The notes: generated from the sequence alone by a model not told the origin. A DNA stretch of 64,000 nt from Saussurea involucrata (GCA_033807775.1 JAWVWS010001085.1:1-64000); one strand, 5' to 3'. Counted from the first letter of the stretch, positions 1 to 10,427 are shown. A program made the numbers and translations.

Positions 1-1570
1 CTGACTCCCCCTTTTTGGGAGCATCATCAGTTGGAATTCTTCTTCTCAGCACAAATCTTGCCTTTTTCTTTCTGTGCAACAACTTGGTGACCATCTTCTT
101 GAGCTTCTCAATTTGAGACTGTTGGTAGGTGACCACAGTCTTCAGTTGCTCAATCTCCTTCTTATGTGCCATAACATCCAAGTTGACATTTCCAATGGTT
201 TCCATCAATTCATCATAGTTATATCTATCCTCACCTTGTTTAGAAGTGTTTACCTTCTTTAAAGGATCACTGGAAGTAGCCATCAATTCCTCTTTGTTAT
301 GTCTATCCTCACCCTTTTTAGAAGTTTTTACCTTCTTTAAGGGATCCTTGGAAGTTTTAGCAGAAGCCTTCTGCCTAGCAGAAGCACTAACTGCCCCCTT
401 GGTTTCTTGGCACCTGGGTCCTCCTAATGATTTCTCATTTAGAGTTGCCATGGGGAAGGTCTTATTTATGTTACCACTGTCCTTCTCTGTGCTAGCAGAA
501 GTAGTGGCAGCCTTAGCACCCATATGCTCATCCTTCTCCTTAGTGAGCACCTTCTTGGGGTTGGGAGACACCCCTGTGGTTACCCTATCGATATTCTCCA
601 TTGGAGAATGCTCCAACAGAGGGCTTAAAGGCTTCGGGCTCTTAGGAGATACATCAAGGGAAGGAACCTTGTGTACCTTTCTTCTTTCAAACCTTTTGGT
701 TATTGTGGGAGTGGGTCGTTCAAGAATGGACTGAGGGATGTCTTTTGAGATGGAAGGTTGGGATTGGTCATCAGTGGGTGTGTCTAATGAGGGCCTTGAC
801 CCTGATGCCATACCTTCAATTGTGTGGGACACAACCATCATTGTAGAGAACAATGGTGTGTCAACTCCTTCCGAGTCCCTAGGAAGTCTTTTCCTATTTG
901 AAAAAACCTTCCCTTTAGGGGATTTTGGTACATATACCTCATCAAACTGAGGTAATTCCGTCAATTCCTTAGTTATCACTTCTTGAACAAACCTTGGATA
1001 CATATAAAACCGCTTTTTGGATTCCAGGTTTGATACAAGATCATTAAAGATCATAGCTGAAAAATTGTACTTTCTGGCAGTGGATAAGCAGACCAAGGCA
1101 TATGCAATGGGACTGCTGAACTCACTCCATCCAGTAGTTTTCTTGGAAATACAGTGCATCAGGGTATGAACAAGGAATCTCCATTGGTTGAAAAATTTTG
1201 ACTTGTAGAATTTAAAAACACCAATGGGACCTTCATACCCCATTCTTTGTAAAGTCGAATATAGGTCATCAGAAGATAGAGAGGTTATACCTGAGGCATC
1301 ATCCAAGTGAAGAGAGATGCGAATAACCTCCTCTGTGACTTTCAAGGGTTTATCACAAACCCTTGTTCGAATGGTTTTCTGCCCTTCTTCGAAACTAACA
1401 GTGGCATTCTCCCAAAATTGCGTTTGATGTTCGATATAGATGGTTGGGCTCACCGTTAGGGCATAAGAGATGTGCGAGGATTTAAGAAAATCGACGATAT
1501 CGTGGAATCCCGCAGCTTGTTTCGGCTTCTGGAGCATGGCTATTTCATTGTGCTCATCAACAAACTCCAT
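1..1570 (-). CDS. Extra (env-position) ORF of an Asteraceae copia-type element, partial
   Basis: An uninterrupted frame of about 523 codons starts at ATG 1570-1568 and leaves the window at its left edge, so the C-terminus is missing. The N-terminal ~230 residues form a compact domain (begins MEFVDEHNEIAML; contains QFWENA, RMGYEG, QWRFLVHTLMHC and YPRFVQEV). I recognise this as the extra protein found beside copia gag-pol in Asteraceae genomes, usually annotated hypothetical; its function is unknown. Residues ~240-420 are Ser/Pro/Lys-rich and low complexity. Two near-repeats of a SDPLKKVxTSKxGEDR block follow at ~425-470. A heptad-like coiled coil (IEQLKTVV...IEKLKKMV) lies at ~480-510. A TATA box sits 116 bp upstream. 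There is no stop or frameshift, which is notable next to the damaged gag-pol. I see no signal peptide, so a viral-type envelope role is not supported. Confidence 0.8.
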   Translation of the reverse strand, partial: MEFVDEHNEIAMLQKPKQAAGFHDIVDFLKSSHISYALTVSPTIYIEHQTQFWENATVSFEEGQKTIRTRVCDKPLKVTEEVIRISLHLDDASGITSLSSDDLYSTLQRMGYEGPIGVFKFYKSKFFNQWRFLVHTLMHCISKKTTGWSEFSSPIAYALVCLSTARKYNFSAMIFNDLVSNLESKKRFYMYPRFVQEVITKELTELPQFDEVYVPKSPKGKVFSNRKRLPRDSEGVDTPLFSTMMVVSHTIEGMASGSRPSLDTPTDDQSQPSISKDIPQSILERPTPTITKRFERRKVHKVPSLDVSPKSPKPLSPLLEHSPMENIDRVTTGVSPNPKKVLTKEKDEHMGAKAATTSASTEKDSGNINKTFPMATLNEKSLGGPRCQETKGAVSASARQKASAKTSKDPLKKVKTSKKGEDRHNKEELMATSSDPLKKVNTSKQGEDRYNYDELMETIGNVNLDVMAHKKEIEQLKTVVTYQQSQIEKLKKMVTKLLHRKKKARFVLRRRIPTDDAPKKGES

Positions 1571-1685
1571 GATTCCTGAGGATTCTTGAAAGAAAAAACA
1601 CAAAGATTCTGGGGAGACTAGGTTAGAACGAGAGAGAAGACGTTAATGCGAAGAGTCGTTATGAACTTTGGCGGGCAAACAGGGG

Positions 1686-1693
1686 TATTTATA
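1686..1693 (-). promoter_or_regulatory. TATA box of the extra ORF
   Basis: The minus strand reads TATAAATA followed by CCCC, 116 bp before the ATG at 1570. A start site ~30 bp downstream would give a ~90-nt leader. This suggests the extra ORF has its own promoter inside the element. It is seen in sequence only; transcription is inferred. Confidence 0.55.
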
Positions 1694-1718
1694 GCAGTAT
1701 TTGCCCTAGATTTTCAAA

Positions 1719-2065
1719 AGCAGTATTAACGACATAAGCAGTATTAACTACTGAGCAGTATTAACTGCAAGGCAGTATTAACTACACAGCAGTATTAACT
1801 ACCGAGCAGTATTAACTACCAAGCAGTATTAACTACCAAGCAGTATTAACTACCTAGCAGTATTAACTACCTAGCAACATTAACTACCAAGCAGTATTAA
1901 CTACATATGCAGTATTAACTACACAAGCAGTATTAACTGTGCACTAGCAGTATTAACTACTGAGCAGTATTAACTGCAAAGCAGTATTAACTGTACACTA
2001 GCAGTATTAACTACTGAGCAGTATTAACTGCAAAGCAGTATTAACTGTGCACTAGCAGTATTAAC
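1719..2065. repeat. AGCAGTATTAAC minisatellite, about 20 copies
   Basis: The 12-bp core AGCAGTATTAAC recurs about 20 times at 15-20 bp spacing, with linkers such as TACC, TACTG and TGTGCACT. A higher-order unit covering about three copies repeats at 1940-2055. The array fills the place where pol was lost and lies directly upstream of the extra ORF's TATA box. The same core occurs inside gag (2440-2740) and in variant form in the LTR (4360-4560). Confidence 0.9.
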
Positions 2066-2087
2066 TCTGCACTTTGCATTACTAGTC

Positions 2088-2312
2088 AAATCCTCAAATG
2101 TCATCTTACCTTCTGACACATCACCTTTACCACTTCTCTTACCTCCTGCAGGATTATTTCCAAAAGTAACATGTCCTCCATCAATCTTTTTGAAATTTTT
2201 GAGGCAGGCCATGTTACCCGTCATGTGCCTGGAGCAACCACTATCAACATGCCAAATGCTCTTCCCCTTGAGCTGTTGGTTGCCCTGCACATCTGACAGA
2301 TCAATTAGTTTT
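2088..2312 (-). pseudogene. Copia protease fragment (start of pol)
   Basis: Translation gives an N-terminal protease block with WHVDSGCSRHMTG, the copia aspartic-protease active site, followed by a glycine/lysine-rich strand and MTFEDL. The frame is shifted against the upstream gag frame: gag ends at a stop at 2301 just after AWVPNKTN, and the protease frame overlaps it, so a 1-nt indel near 2310 separates them. After FEDL (about 2088) homology stops and the minisatellite begins; the rest of pol is missing. Confidence 0.75.
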
Positions 2313-3878
2313 ATTGGGAACCCAAGCCGAAGTGGTCTTGGGTCTCCCTTGCTCATCAAAGTACTTGCACTTGGTTTTGATGAGATTTTCAACCTTAGGT
2401 ACTGCAGTACTGGAGTACTTTGTCAATATGATTGGTTTACCAGCACTAGAAGCAGTATTAACCTCAGAAGTACTAACAGTGCCAGCAGTACTAATAATGG
2501 GAGCAGCAGTATTGTTAGCAGCAGTATCAGCAGTACTAACAGAGGTAGCAGTATTAACAGAGTTAACACTGCTAGAAGCAGTATTAACAGAAGAAGAAGC
2601 ACTAAAAGTGTTAGCAGCACTAACATTGCTAGCAGCACTAACTTTGGAATGATTACTAGCAGTATTAACACTGCTAGCAGCATTAACTTTTGAAGCAGTA
2701 CTAACAGTGTTAGCAGTACTAACACTGCTAGCAGCAGTATTGTTTTTAGTGCCTTTTGGAACCCACATAGTACCACATTCCTTTTCAGTCGTTTTCTTTA
2801 TGTGGCTTTTGGGTTTATCTTGTTTCTTGGCCACATTTATCTTTGCAGGCTTCCTATAACCAGAGGATTTTTGAAAACTTCTTTGTAAACTTCTCTTTTG
2901 GTTAATAGGATTAAAGTAACAGTATTTGGCAAGATGGTTCAATTTTCCACAAATAAAGCAAGGTTTTGGTCTGTTAATCTTTTGCAGATCAACTCCTTGC
3001 CTTAGTGCCCACTGGTTATTCCAGTTCCTTTGATTTCCCCTCTGATTATCATGTTTTTGGGGCTTTTTCTCTTTAGATTTCCTGCAAGAACACTGTTTAC
3101 AAGTATTAGAGTTCACAACTTTGGGCTGTGTGTAATGAACTTTCTTTCTTTTTACAGTCCTTTTCATCTCCTTACTCCTTCCACCTTCCTCATTAGTCTT
3201 GTTGTGATTTTCTAATGGGATCTCATCACTGTCCTTCTTAGAATCTTCCCTATCAGATCCATCTTCAACAACAACTGCATCTAATGGGTCTACTTCAGTG
3301 GCTCCTTTAGGTAAGTCCTTCCTATCCTTGGTTTCTAATAGGTCTGACTTAGGAGGGATGTAGTTGTTATTGTAGGGTGGGGGTGTGGCATTATACCCTA
3401 GACCTGTTTTTATCTTACCATGGACTTGAGCATTTATTATTGTGTCCATGGCTTTAGAAGCTTTTGAAAACTTTTCAACATCAGCTGTAACTTTCTTAAG
3501 TTCTTCTGTTAATTTCCCACACTCTTCCCTAGACTCTTTTAATTGGAACTCAAGATCACCTTTTTCCCACTTCCAGTAGTTAGTATCATATGAATGTTGA
3601 AGTTCATTGGCTTGAAAGGCCCTAATCTGTTCTTCAAACCTCTCAACAATCAATACATAATCTCTTACGTCCTTTTCTAATCTCTTAAGGTCATCACACA
3701 TTCCCTGATTGTGATCTCTATACCTTTTAACAGTGTCTATACAAGATTGAGAACAGAGATTAGATTTTACCTCCGTAGGAATATCTGAGACTTCTGCCAT
3801 GAGTGCATGATTCTGGATTGCCTCTTCTGCTTGATCACTCCAATCAAAAGTACTGTTTGATTCAATAGAATTTTCCAT
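2301..3878 (-). CDS. Copia gag, C-terminal part with expanded Ser/Asn/Thr/Ala repeat
   Basis: A 525-aa frame begins 28 bp inside the primer-binding site. Residues 40-150 are coiled-coil rich (KRLEKDVRDYVLIVERFEEQ...). A KTGLGYNATPPP motif at ~157-168 is typical of the middle of Asteraceae copia gag. Basic residues precede a single CCHC zinc knuckle (CFICGKLNHLAKYC, 307-320). Residues ~380-476 are a repetitive VNTASS-type tract encoded by the GTTAATACTGCT motif, which is the complement of the neighbouring minisatellite core. The usual N-terminal capsid (UBN2-type) domain is not seen, so gag is probably internally truncated. It ends at a stop where gag normally continues into protease. Confidence 0.75.
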   Translation of the reverse strand: MENSIESNSTFDWSDQAEEAIQNHALMAEVSDIPTEVKSNLCSQSCIDTVKRYRDHNQGMCDDLKRLEKDVRDYVLIVERFEEQIRAFQANELQHSYDTNYWKWEKGDLEFQLKESREECGKLTEELKKVTADVEKFSKASKAMDTIINAQVHGKIKTGLGYNATPPPYNNNYIPPKSDLLETKDRKDLPKGATEVDPLDAVVVEDGSDREDSKKDSDEIPLENHNKTNEEGGRSKEMKRTVKRKKVHYTQPKVVNSNTCKQCSCRKSKEKKPQKHDNQRGNQRNWNNQWALRQGVDLQKINRPKPCFICGKLNHLAKYCYFNPINQKRSLQRSFQKSSGYRKPAKINVAKKQDKPKSHIKKTTEKECGTMWVPKGTKNNTAASSVSTANTVSTASKVNAASSVNTASNHSKVSAASNVSAANTFSASSSVNTASSSVNSVNTATSVSTADTAANNTAAPIISTAGTVSTSEVNTASSAGKPIILTKYSSTAVPKVENLIKTKCKYFDEQGRPKTTSAWVPNKTN

Positions 3879-3906
3879 AATGATTGTAGAATTCTAAGAA
3901 ACACAA

Positions 3907-3918
3907 GCTCTGATACCA
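3907..3918 (-). other. Primer-binding site of the copia element
   Basis: The minus strand reads TGGTATCAGAGC, complementary to the 3' end of plant initiator tRNA-Met, two bases inside the LTR end at 3921. This fixes the element's minus orientation. Confidence 0.9.
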
Positions 3919-3920
3919 CT

Positions 3921-4585
3921 TGTCAGGATCGAATCTTAACAAGACAATAAACACTTAGAATTCAGAATTAAAGAATCTGCGGAAAAGAACTTTAATTCTC
4001 ACAATCAAGAACAATGTAACAGAAAATTCACAATTTTGTATTCACTGTTTTGAACCACAATATTAACAACCAAACCTCAATCTTGTTGAACAGGCTCAAC
4101 GAGACGACTTCTACTTCTCTAGAAATAGGGTTCTTACACCTTGAGGTTAAATCTCTCTTGAATCAATATCGAATTCTATTTCACACGTATATTAGCTCGT
4201 CTATCATCTCTTTTCTAATAGCTATCTATCAATACTATTTATACAAGAATAATTACAAGATAACTATCAAAAAGTAAATTGATCTTCTAAATCTTCGTTA
4301 AACATATCTTGATCAATTCCTTCTTTGTCTCCAAAAGTATCGCATACCAAACTTATCAAGTCAGCAGTATTAACCTTCACAGTCTTCTAGCAGTAGTATC
4401 TCAGCTCAGCAGTACTAACCATGTCTTGCAGTAGTAATTTGGTCTAGCAGTACTAACCGTGTATACGCAGTAGTAATCTTGCCCAGCAGTATTAACTTTC
4501 TTCTGGCAGTATTAATGTAGACTTAGCAGTAGAAATCATGGACTAGCAGCACTATCCATACTTAGCTCATTTTCAGTTCCCAACA
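3921..4585 (-). mobile_element. 5' LTR of the copia element
   Basis: A 665-bp LTR is bounded by TGTCAGG and CCCAACA (plus-strand view), giving the TG...CA ends on the minus strand. About ten degenerate copies of the AGCAGTATTAAC motif (AGCAGTACTAAC, GCAGTAGTAAT and others) lie at 4360-4560, in the half that would act as promoter. The right edge abuts the sequence that opens both arms, showing an insertion into a GLP intergenic region. The partner LTR is outside the window. Confidence 0.85.
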
Positions 4586-6156
4586 AAAGGGGTTTTACTT
4601 TTATACGCGTTTTCTTGGAAATTTTCTTTTGTTCACCATGGATGTCTGGATTAACTTACGTTTAACTAATTTTATGAGACTTGGAATACAGTTTTTTGAT
4701 CGATAAATTTAATGTTGGTGTACATGGTGACTGGTTGATTTAGTAGATATTGATTATGAGATTATTTTGAATGTTTCAAGGTTTAAAAGTAATTATACAT
4801 ATATAACTAAAACAATTCAACTTTTAATTCATTAAACTTTAATAAAAAGTAAAAGTAAGTTACTTGAGATATTTATGCAATTTTCTTAAAATCATTTTTG
4901 ATATCATTAAAGTTACTACCAAACATTCACATATAGCTAATTGAATAAGTTGTAAGTCTCATTAAGCTCATTAAGATGCTAAAGAAAGGGTCAGTTTAAA
5001 TAAAATGGCTAAATAGCGTGAAAATTAAATGCAAGAAACCATTGTAGTATGTGTTTGAATTGGTCCCGATAGATAACTTCATATCTTAATTATATCACAT
5101 ATGGAGATCGAATCAATAGATTGAGTCAAAAAGCTCGAGTTCTGAGTGTTACCCATGTGATTATCGGTAGATTGAGTCAATTTTTTTTCTTAACGTGTTT
5201 TATAAGCATCCTTCGAATCTGTTGAGCGTTGAGTGAATACAAAATCCACTGAAAATAAGTATGGTGATTTCTAGTCAATTGAGGTTTTATTCTCAATTCT
5301 AAGGCTTATGATCTTGTATATAACTACAAACACACACTTCATTGTAGAAAAACAGGGGCGATCACGTAATTTTATGCATAAAATTCTAACTCTATCGTTT
5401 TTGTTTTTTCATGATTTCAGAATATGGGATTTATAATCTTAATTAGTTTTCTGGGATTGTTTTAATAGAGTTGGTTTCAGTAAGAATAATAGTTATCGTG
5501 AGAAAGAGAAGAACAAATCTCCACCCTTGGATCAATCCGATTTGAAGATCAATTGAAAATTCTCTTCTAACTAATACATGGTTTAATTAACAGAAGTATA
5601 CGCTTTAGGTCAACATATATCTAAGTCTGTTTACAAAGCACGAAGAGTAATTGATCAAATTCATGGATGTTTTTACGAAGAAACACATGCCTTATCGAGC
5701 ATGGTATCCCATTTTAGGACTTAGTTTGAACCATTAGATCAACACTAATTAAAAGTGATTAAGAGTCCAAATCTCTGCGTACGCTTCACACCTTAACTTC
5801 TATTCTCACACGATCATCCGTCTGTTTCAATATACACAAACTTTATATAAAGGTACATATATATGTTCAAACTTCAAGGATTTAAGGTTTCTTGGTATAG
5901 AAGGAAATGCTAATTCATATTTTTAACTATGCATTTTTTTAAAATGTCAGTAAATGCCTCATTAATTATCAGGATTTTGAGTTAGGATCTTATACGATTT
6001 GGAGTAGTTCAATAATAGAAATATAAATGACAATCAATATAATGTATATTTCTTTTATTCACTCTTAAATATTATAGCACAAACATAAGCCTACGAATAT
6101 CACGAAATTGAAAATTATAAGTTATTAAACCCGACATTTGAAGACCACATCAAGGA
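4586..6156. other. Intergenic, no gene seen
   Basis: AT-rich DNA with no open frame of note and no transposon end that I recognise. It is duplicated almost base for base at 46136-47705. Confidence 0.7.
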
Positions 6157-6910
6157 CTAGAATTTTGATTTAATTTGATCAACGACCTTCTTGTCCACTT
6201 GGAAAGCCTTTGCAAGAAGATCTTCATCGATATTTGGGTTAGAACCGAACACCGCATTTGCAATGGTAATGGCACCCGGATTTTGGCTACTCAGAGCTGC
6301 AATAACAAAAGCATCAACATTTCCGACGTTCCTTTGGAAATGAACCAGACCTTGTGGAAAAACGAAAACATCACCCTTTTGAAGTTTTTTAGTGATGAGA
6401 CGGTTTTCAGGGTTAGATGTGACAAAACCGACTTCAATATTGCCTTTTATGACCATCAAGATTTCAGTGGCCCTAGGGTGCGTGTGTGGAGGGTTAATAC
6501 CCCATGGAGCAAAGTCGATACGAGCCATTGAAATACCAAAAGTGTTGAGTCCCGGTAACTCTGCTACACTCACTGTAGTCACGTTAAATCCAGCCGCGTT
6601 TGATGTATCTCCCCTTAGGTGGAGCCCACTAAAAAAGAAATCATTTGCTCGCACAAGCTTTGGATCTTTGCATACCTCACCATTCACGAATACTATAAAA
6701 ACAAAATAAGGAACTCATAGTTAGGCACATACATAAATGTCATATTTTCGAATCATAAACATTAGACCATGTTTTAACATTTCAAAATTAGTTTTTACCT
6801 CGACTATTTTGTGCAGCAACACAAAAGTCCTGTAGAGGACTTGGATCTGAAGCCATAGCAAGTGAACAACTTGCCACGAGGAGAATGAATACAAACAAAC
6901 GAGATGTCAT
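6157..6910 (-). CDS. Germin-like protein, arm A copy (complete, 2 exons)
   Basis: Exon 1 is 6910-6799 and exon 2 is 6692-6157, with a 106-bp GT...AG intron; together they give 215 aa. Residues 1-20 form a signal peptide with cleavage likely after AMA|SDPSP. C30 and C45 are 14 residues apart, the conserved germin disulfide. The cupin has both germin boxes: GINPPHTHPRATE with metal ligands H107, H109 and E114, and GDVFVFPQGLVH with H155. N74-V-T is a glycosylation sequon. Germin-like proteins are secreted, apoplastic manganese cupins forming hexamers; oxalate oxidase or superoxide dismutase activity varies by subfamily and cannot be read here. In-frame ATGs upstream lie at or before the TATA region, so I chose the ATG that opens the signal peptide. 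Confidence 0.95.
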
Positions 6911-6993
6911 TGTTGAGAAGTGAAAACTTGTTTTTTTGGTTAACTTTGATAGCTCGAGAAAAATGTGAGATGAAGCATGCAACATGGTGATGT

Positions 6994-7000
6994 TTTTATA
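6994..7000 (-). promoter_or_regulatory. TATA box of arm A germin-like gene
   Basis: The minus strand reads TATAAAA, 84 bp before the ATG at 6910, leaving room for a leader of ~50 nt. The same box is present in arm B at 48543-48549. Confidence 0.65.
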
Positions 7001-7841
7001 GCAAAAATAATGGGACATAAAAAACTGGCTTATGAGATATGACATATTTTTATTAATAAAAAAACATGTGGAAAAAGTAACACATACTATAAAGTGTCAA
7101 ATATGTCAACATTGGATACATTCAACTAATTATGTTGTTCAAGTCTTAATTTTGTAAAGACGGGTGACTAATATGGGTATGGTAGGTTAATTTCATTTCA
7201 TTTCATTTATAGACATTTTCATATCCTAGATTTATTTTAATGTAATTTTAATTGTTTATTATTTATTGGTCGTAATAAACGTGCTTAGACCTATTCCAAC
7301 AAGGGTTCAAATACGTTGTGACGAGCCAAAATTCCAAAATCGACACAAGAAAAAATATATGTCTAACAATTCAATAGTTATAGAAAATAATAGTTTACAT
7401 GATTTAGGTGTGCATGTTAATAATATTCTGATATGTAATAACTACATTTTAGATCATCTACATACAATTAACGACATAAACTTATTTACATCAAAAACAC
7501 CAAATAAACGGGTTAGAGAAACAAAAACGAAGTTGGGTTCATTGCTAATTTGCATTTTAGCAAATAAATTATTAAGGGGAGTTTACGCTTCCCAACAAGA
7601 GCACTACCCTTATTTACTTTATCGTGTAGAATTATTGGCTATCAAATTGGTTTATTAGTAAACGTCTTTTATCCGATAAGTGCTTAACGGGTAATTAGAG
7701 TCTTATCCCTCACTTATCAAGTAAGATTCTTGGTATTTATCATGTCCTTATCGGATAAGATTCTAGGCCCTTGTAATGCTCATCAAAAATATAAATGACA
7801 TGCAGTAAAGCGTTTGGTTAACCACCCATAATTAAAAACAA
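7001..7841. other. Distal upstream region of the GLP gene
   Basis: No gene. Diverged copies of this region lie upstream of the other GLP copies (24600-24791 continuing at 44520-44930; 45900-46135), which defines the ancestral tandem unit. Two GATA-type palindromes, TTATCCGATAAG near 7668 and CTTATCGGATAAG near 7750, may be regulatory or the edges of a decayed small transposon. Confidence 0.6.
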
Positions 7842-8162
7842 GAGTAAGTGTCGTTTTTTTTCTTATGGTTTGTTAAAAATTGTGATTTTTAACCCTATGG
7901 TTTAAAAGCTACGCTTTTCGTCCTTATAGTTTACTAATCGTTGCTATTTTTGTTTTTTATGATTTAAAACTTATTATTGTTTCGGTTTCTATGGTTTACA
8001 ATTCTTTATTTTTTAGTCCCTTGTAATTAAAAGATAGAAATTAGTTCATGGATAAAAATACAAAGAAATACAAACCATAGAGACAAAAATTGCAATTTTA
8101 TACCATATGGACCAAAATAGAAATTATGAACAAACCATAGGGATGAGAAGTATAAATTACTC
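7842..8162. mobile_element. Putative MITE with imperfect terminal inverted repeats
   Basis: The left end GAGTAAGTG...TATGGTTTGTT and right end AACAAACCATA...ATTACTC are inverted copies about 33 bp long with mismatches. The interior is non-coding and repeats a CTATGGTTT motif. The flanks (TAAAAACAA, TAAAACAAA) resemble a 9-bp target duplication, hinting at a Mutator-type origin. The arm B copy is at 49391-49711. Confidence 0.4.
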
Positions 8163-8648
8163 TAAAACAAATATTGAGTATTATATTAACAAAGTTATTT
8201 TATCTTTTAAATATGGTGTTTTTATGTTGTTGATGAGGTCAAATGGTTGGTTTATTAGATTTGGATGAAAAATAAACCATTGAATTAGTTCAAAAGCATT
8301 TTTATATAATTACTTGGAGTATTCTCAAGGAAAGAACCATCTTTACTTTGAAAATATCTTTTCTCATAGAAGATGAAGTTAGAATCTTCAATATATATTT
8401 GTTTTCATATCAAATTTTACATGTATTCTAGAATTTGGAAAATTTGGTATTTTTGAACTATATTTTTTCTTTTATAGAAAAAGTTAAGGAGAAGGAAAAC
8501 TAATGCAAGGTAAACACACATTTGATGCTTAATTTTAATATTTTGATATATGAATGGAGAAGATGCGGAGAAAATTATAAAAAAGAGCAAAAAACTCATC
8601 GAAACAATTATATTAAATTGATACAATGAATATAATTAAAATGGTGGG

Positions 8649-8946
8649 TATAAGAGCACATATAGCGTAAAGGTTCATGAAGTGATGCTTCTTTTTTCAG
8701 CTCGTTGCCAAGAACTGGTACATGTCACATGACATGGATTAGAGTCTTACACTCCAAATTTTCTACAAAGAGTCGGTGAACGACCGAAAAAAACGATCAA
8801 GGAATGGCCGAGAAAAAGCCGGAAAAGGATAATGTATACATGCATGTATATATATGTATTTATCTATTTTGGAGATAGTTTTAGAAAAACTGATGGAAAA
8901 AAAATATAACTGAAAAATCACATTCTATTTTAGATATGCTCTTATA
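8649..8946. mobile_element. Putative MITE, TATAAGAGCA inverted ends
   Basis: TATAAGAGCA at 8649-8658 is matched by TGCTCTTATA at 8937-8946. The 298-bp interior is non-coding. I could not identify a target duplication, so the superfamily is open. The arm B copy is at 50199-50496. Confidence 0.4.
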
Positions 8947-9710
8947 ATATTATAAAATATTAAACAAAATAGGGAATTTGACCAATAAAAATATGTTCTC
9001 CCTCTCCTTTCCCTATCTATCAATCATTTACGTCAACATTTTTAGCATATAGATTTAGAAGACTCTATTTGAACACCAATTTACTTATCATCATTCTTTA
9101 ATAAATTTTTATTTTTATTGTTTGTTTAAATAATCATTACAATATTTTTTACATCCTCAATGTATTACTTGATCTGATTCTGACATTAAAAATGATGCAA
9201 ATAGCATTGTCCACAAATATAATGTATACTGTATTTTACATCCTAGAAACTACCTACACTTGAGATATAATGAGTTTGTTTTGGTTTATGTGTTTTTATT
9301 TTTACATGATTCAACTGAACGAGCGTAACAATCTGAGCTCATATGACATTTCAACGCCAAATGTACAAAGTTGGTATGATTCTTAGACTTATTGAAACAC
9401 TGAAATCGTTTTTAGATCATCCATGTAACCACATGGATCAATTACAGTATTGTACTCTAAAAAAATATAGCGACGTGTAAACACCATGTCAAAACTATTT
9501 GGCGATACGAAGACAATTCAATGCCTAAGCAGTTCGAAGTAAATAATGTCACAACAGCCCAATGAGATTGGTTTACCCGGTTGCTTTCATATTACCCTTA
9601 ACGAAAATTCTCAAATGTTGAACAATTTCTTAAAATGTTTTCAAAGTGTCATTTTTGTAACTATTTTTAAAGTTGGTTACTTGAACTAAAAACCAACCAA
9701 AACACAATCA

Positions 9711-9994
9711 GGGGCTGTTTGTTTACCTCTTAATAGTTCCATTAAGAGGATACATCTGAATCGCTAAGAGGTAAATCCTGTTTTGCAAACAAAATGTCTG
9801 CCTCTTAATGGTTCTAAAACCCTCTGAATGATTTAGCATCCTGGGTCTCCCTTAACCATTCAGCACCCTGATTTCATTCTAAACAATTACCAAACAACCA
9901 TATTTCATTTTGCACTAAATCATAAAAGCCTCTTAATCATTCTGACCACTTAATCATTCTGCACCAAACCATTCAGCAGCTACCAAACAGCCCC
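9711..9994. mobile_element. MITE with GGGGCTGTTTG terminal inverted repeats
   Basis: The 284-bp segment starts GGGGCTGTTTGTTTACC and ends ACCAAACAGCCCC, an inverted pair. Flanks TCA and TTA are a possible 3-bp target duplication with one change, which would fit a PIF/Harbinger (Tourist) MITE. The interior repeats CTCTTAAT and ATCATTCTG motifs. The arm B copy is at 51182-51465. Confidence 0.6.
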
Positions 9995-10278
9995 TTAGTC
10001 ATTTTATGCATTTTCTTCTACTTATTTATAAAAACGTATTATGATAATAATTTTTCCATTGAAAAACCAAAATTTTTATTTCAAATTCACATTAGAGTAA
10101 TAGCATGTATTGCAATTTCATTGTAGTATATGATGGAATAGGAGAGAACAATGTGGCATATAATATAATATAAAATCCTTTTATTCACTTTAAATATAAG
10201 AGGACTAGGACAAATAGATCAAAATCAAGAAACTGAAAATTATAGGTTAATAAAACCGACATTAGATCGCGCGACGAT

Positions 10279-10427
10279 CTAGAAGTTTGATTGAATTAGA
10301 TAAATAATTTTCTCGTCCACCTAGAAAGCCCTTGCAAGAGTATCTGCAGGTATATCAGGGTTAGAGCCAAACACTGCATTTGCAATGGTAATGACACCTG
10401 GGTTTTGGCTACTCAAAGCTGCAATAC
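10279..10427 (-). pseudogene. GLP pseudogene 2, 3' fragment (arm A)
   Basis: The minus strand translates to the germin C-terminus (SSQNPG.ITIANAVFGSN...) with an in-frame TAG replacing a Gln codon before VDEK. Homology ends at 10427 where a gypsy leader begins. The exon 1 remnant of the same gene is at 20036-20085, so ~9.6 kb of nested transposons now separate its ends. Confidence 0.8.

Larger units (their letters stand above)
1..4585 (-). mobile_element. Ty1/copia (Sirevirus-like) element, truncated by window edge, pol deleted
   Basis: Read on the minus strand the order is LTR (4585-3921), primer-binding site (3918-3907), 3' part of gag (3878-2301), start of the aspartic protease (to about 2088), a minisatellite (2065-1719), a TATA box, and an extra ORF that runs off the left edge. 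No integrase, reverse transcriptase or RNase H is present between protease and extra ORF, so this is a non-autonomous deletion derivative. The Sirevirus assignment rests on the coiled-coil and CCHC gag tail and on an extra ORF downstream of where pol should be; this is family knowledge applied by eye. The element abuts the left end of arm A exactly at its terminal CAACA. Confidence 0.75.

Noticed and set aside
246..950. Plus-strand frames of 162 and 70 aa
   Set aside because: Antisense shadows of the extra ORF, which has clear coding motifs on the minus strand.
2423..2776. Leucine/valine-rich frame that resembles a membrane protein
   Set aside because: Alternative frame of the GTTAATACTGCT coding repeat of gag; hydrophobicity is a product of the repeat.
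6911..7045. Longer germin-like start with about 45 extra N-terminal residues
   Set aside because: The extra ATGs lie upstream of or at the TATA box and likely start site; the signal peptide begins cleanly at 6910.
8417..8626. 69-aa hydrophobic frame
   Set aside because: AT-rich chance frame; its arm B copy has a 1-nt indel that breaks it.
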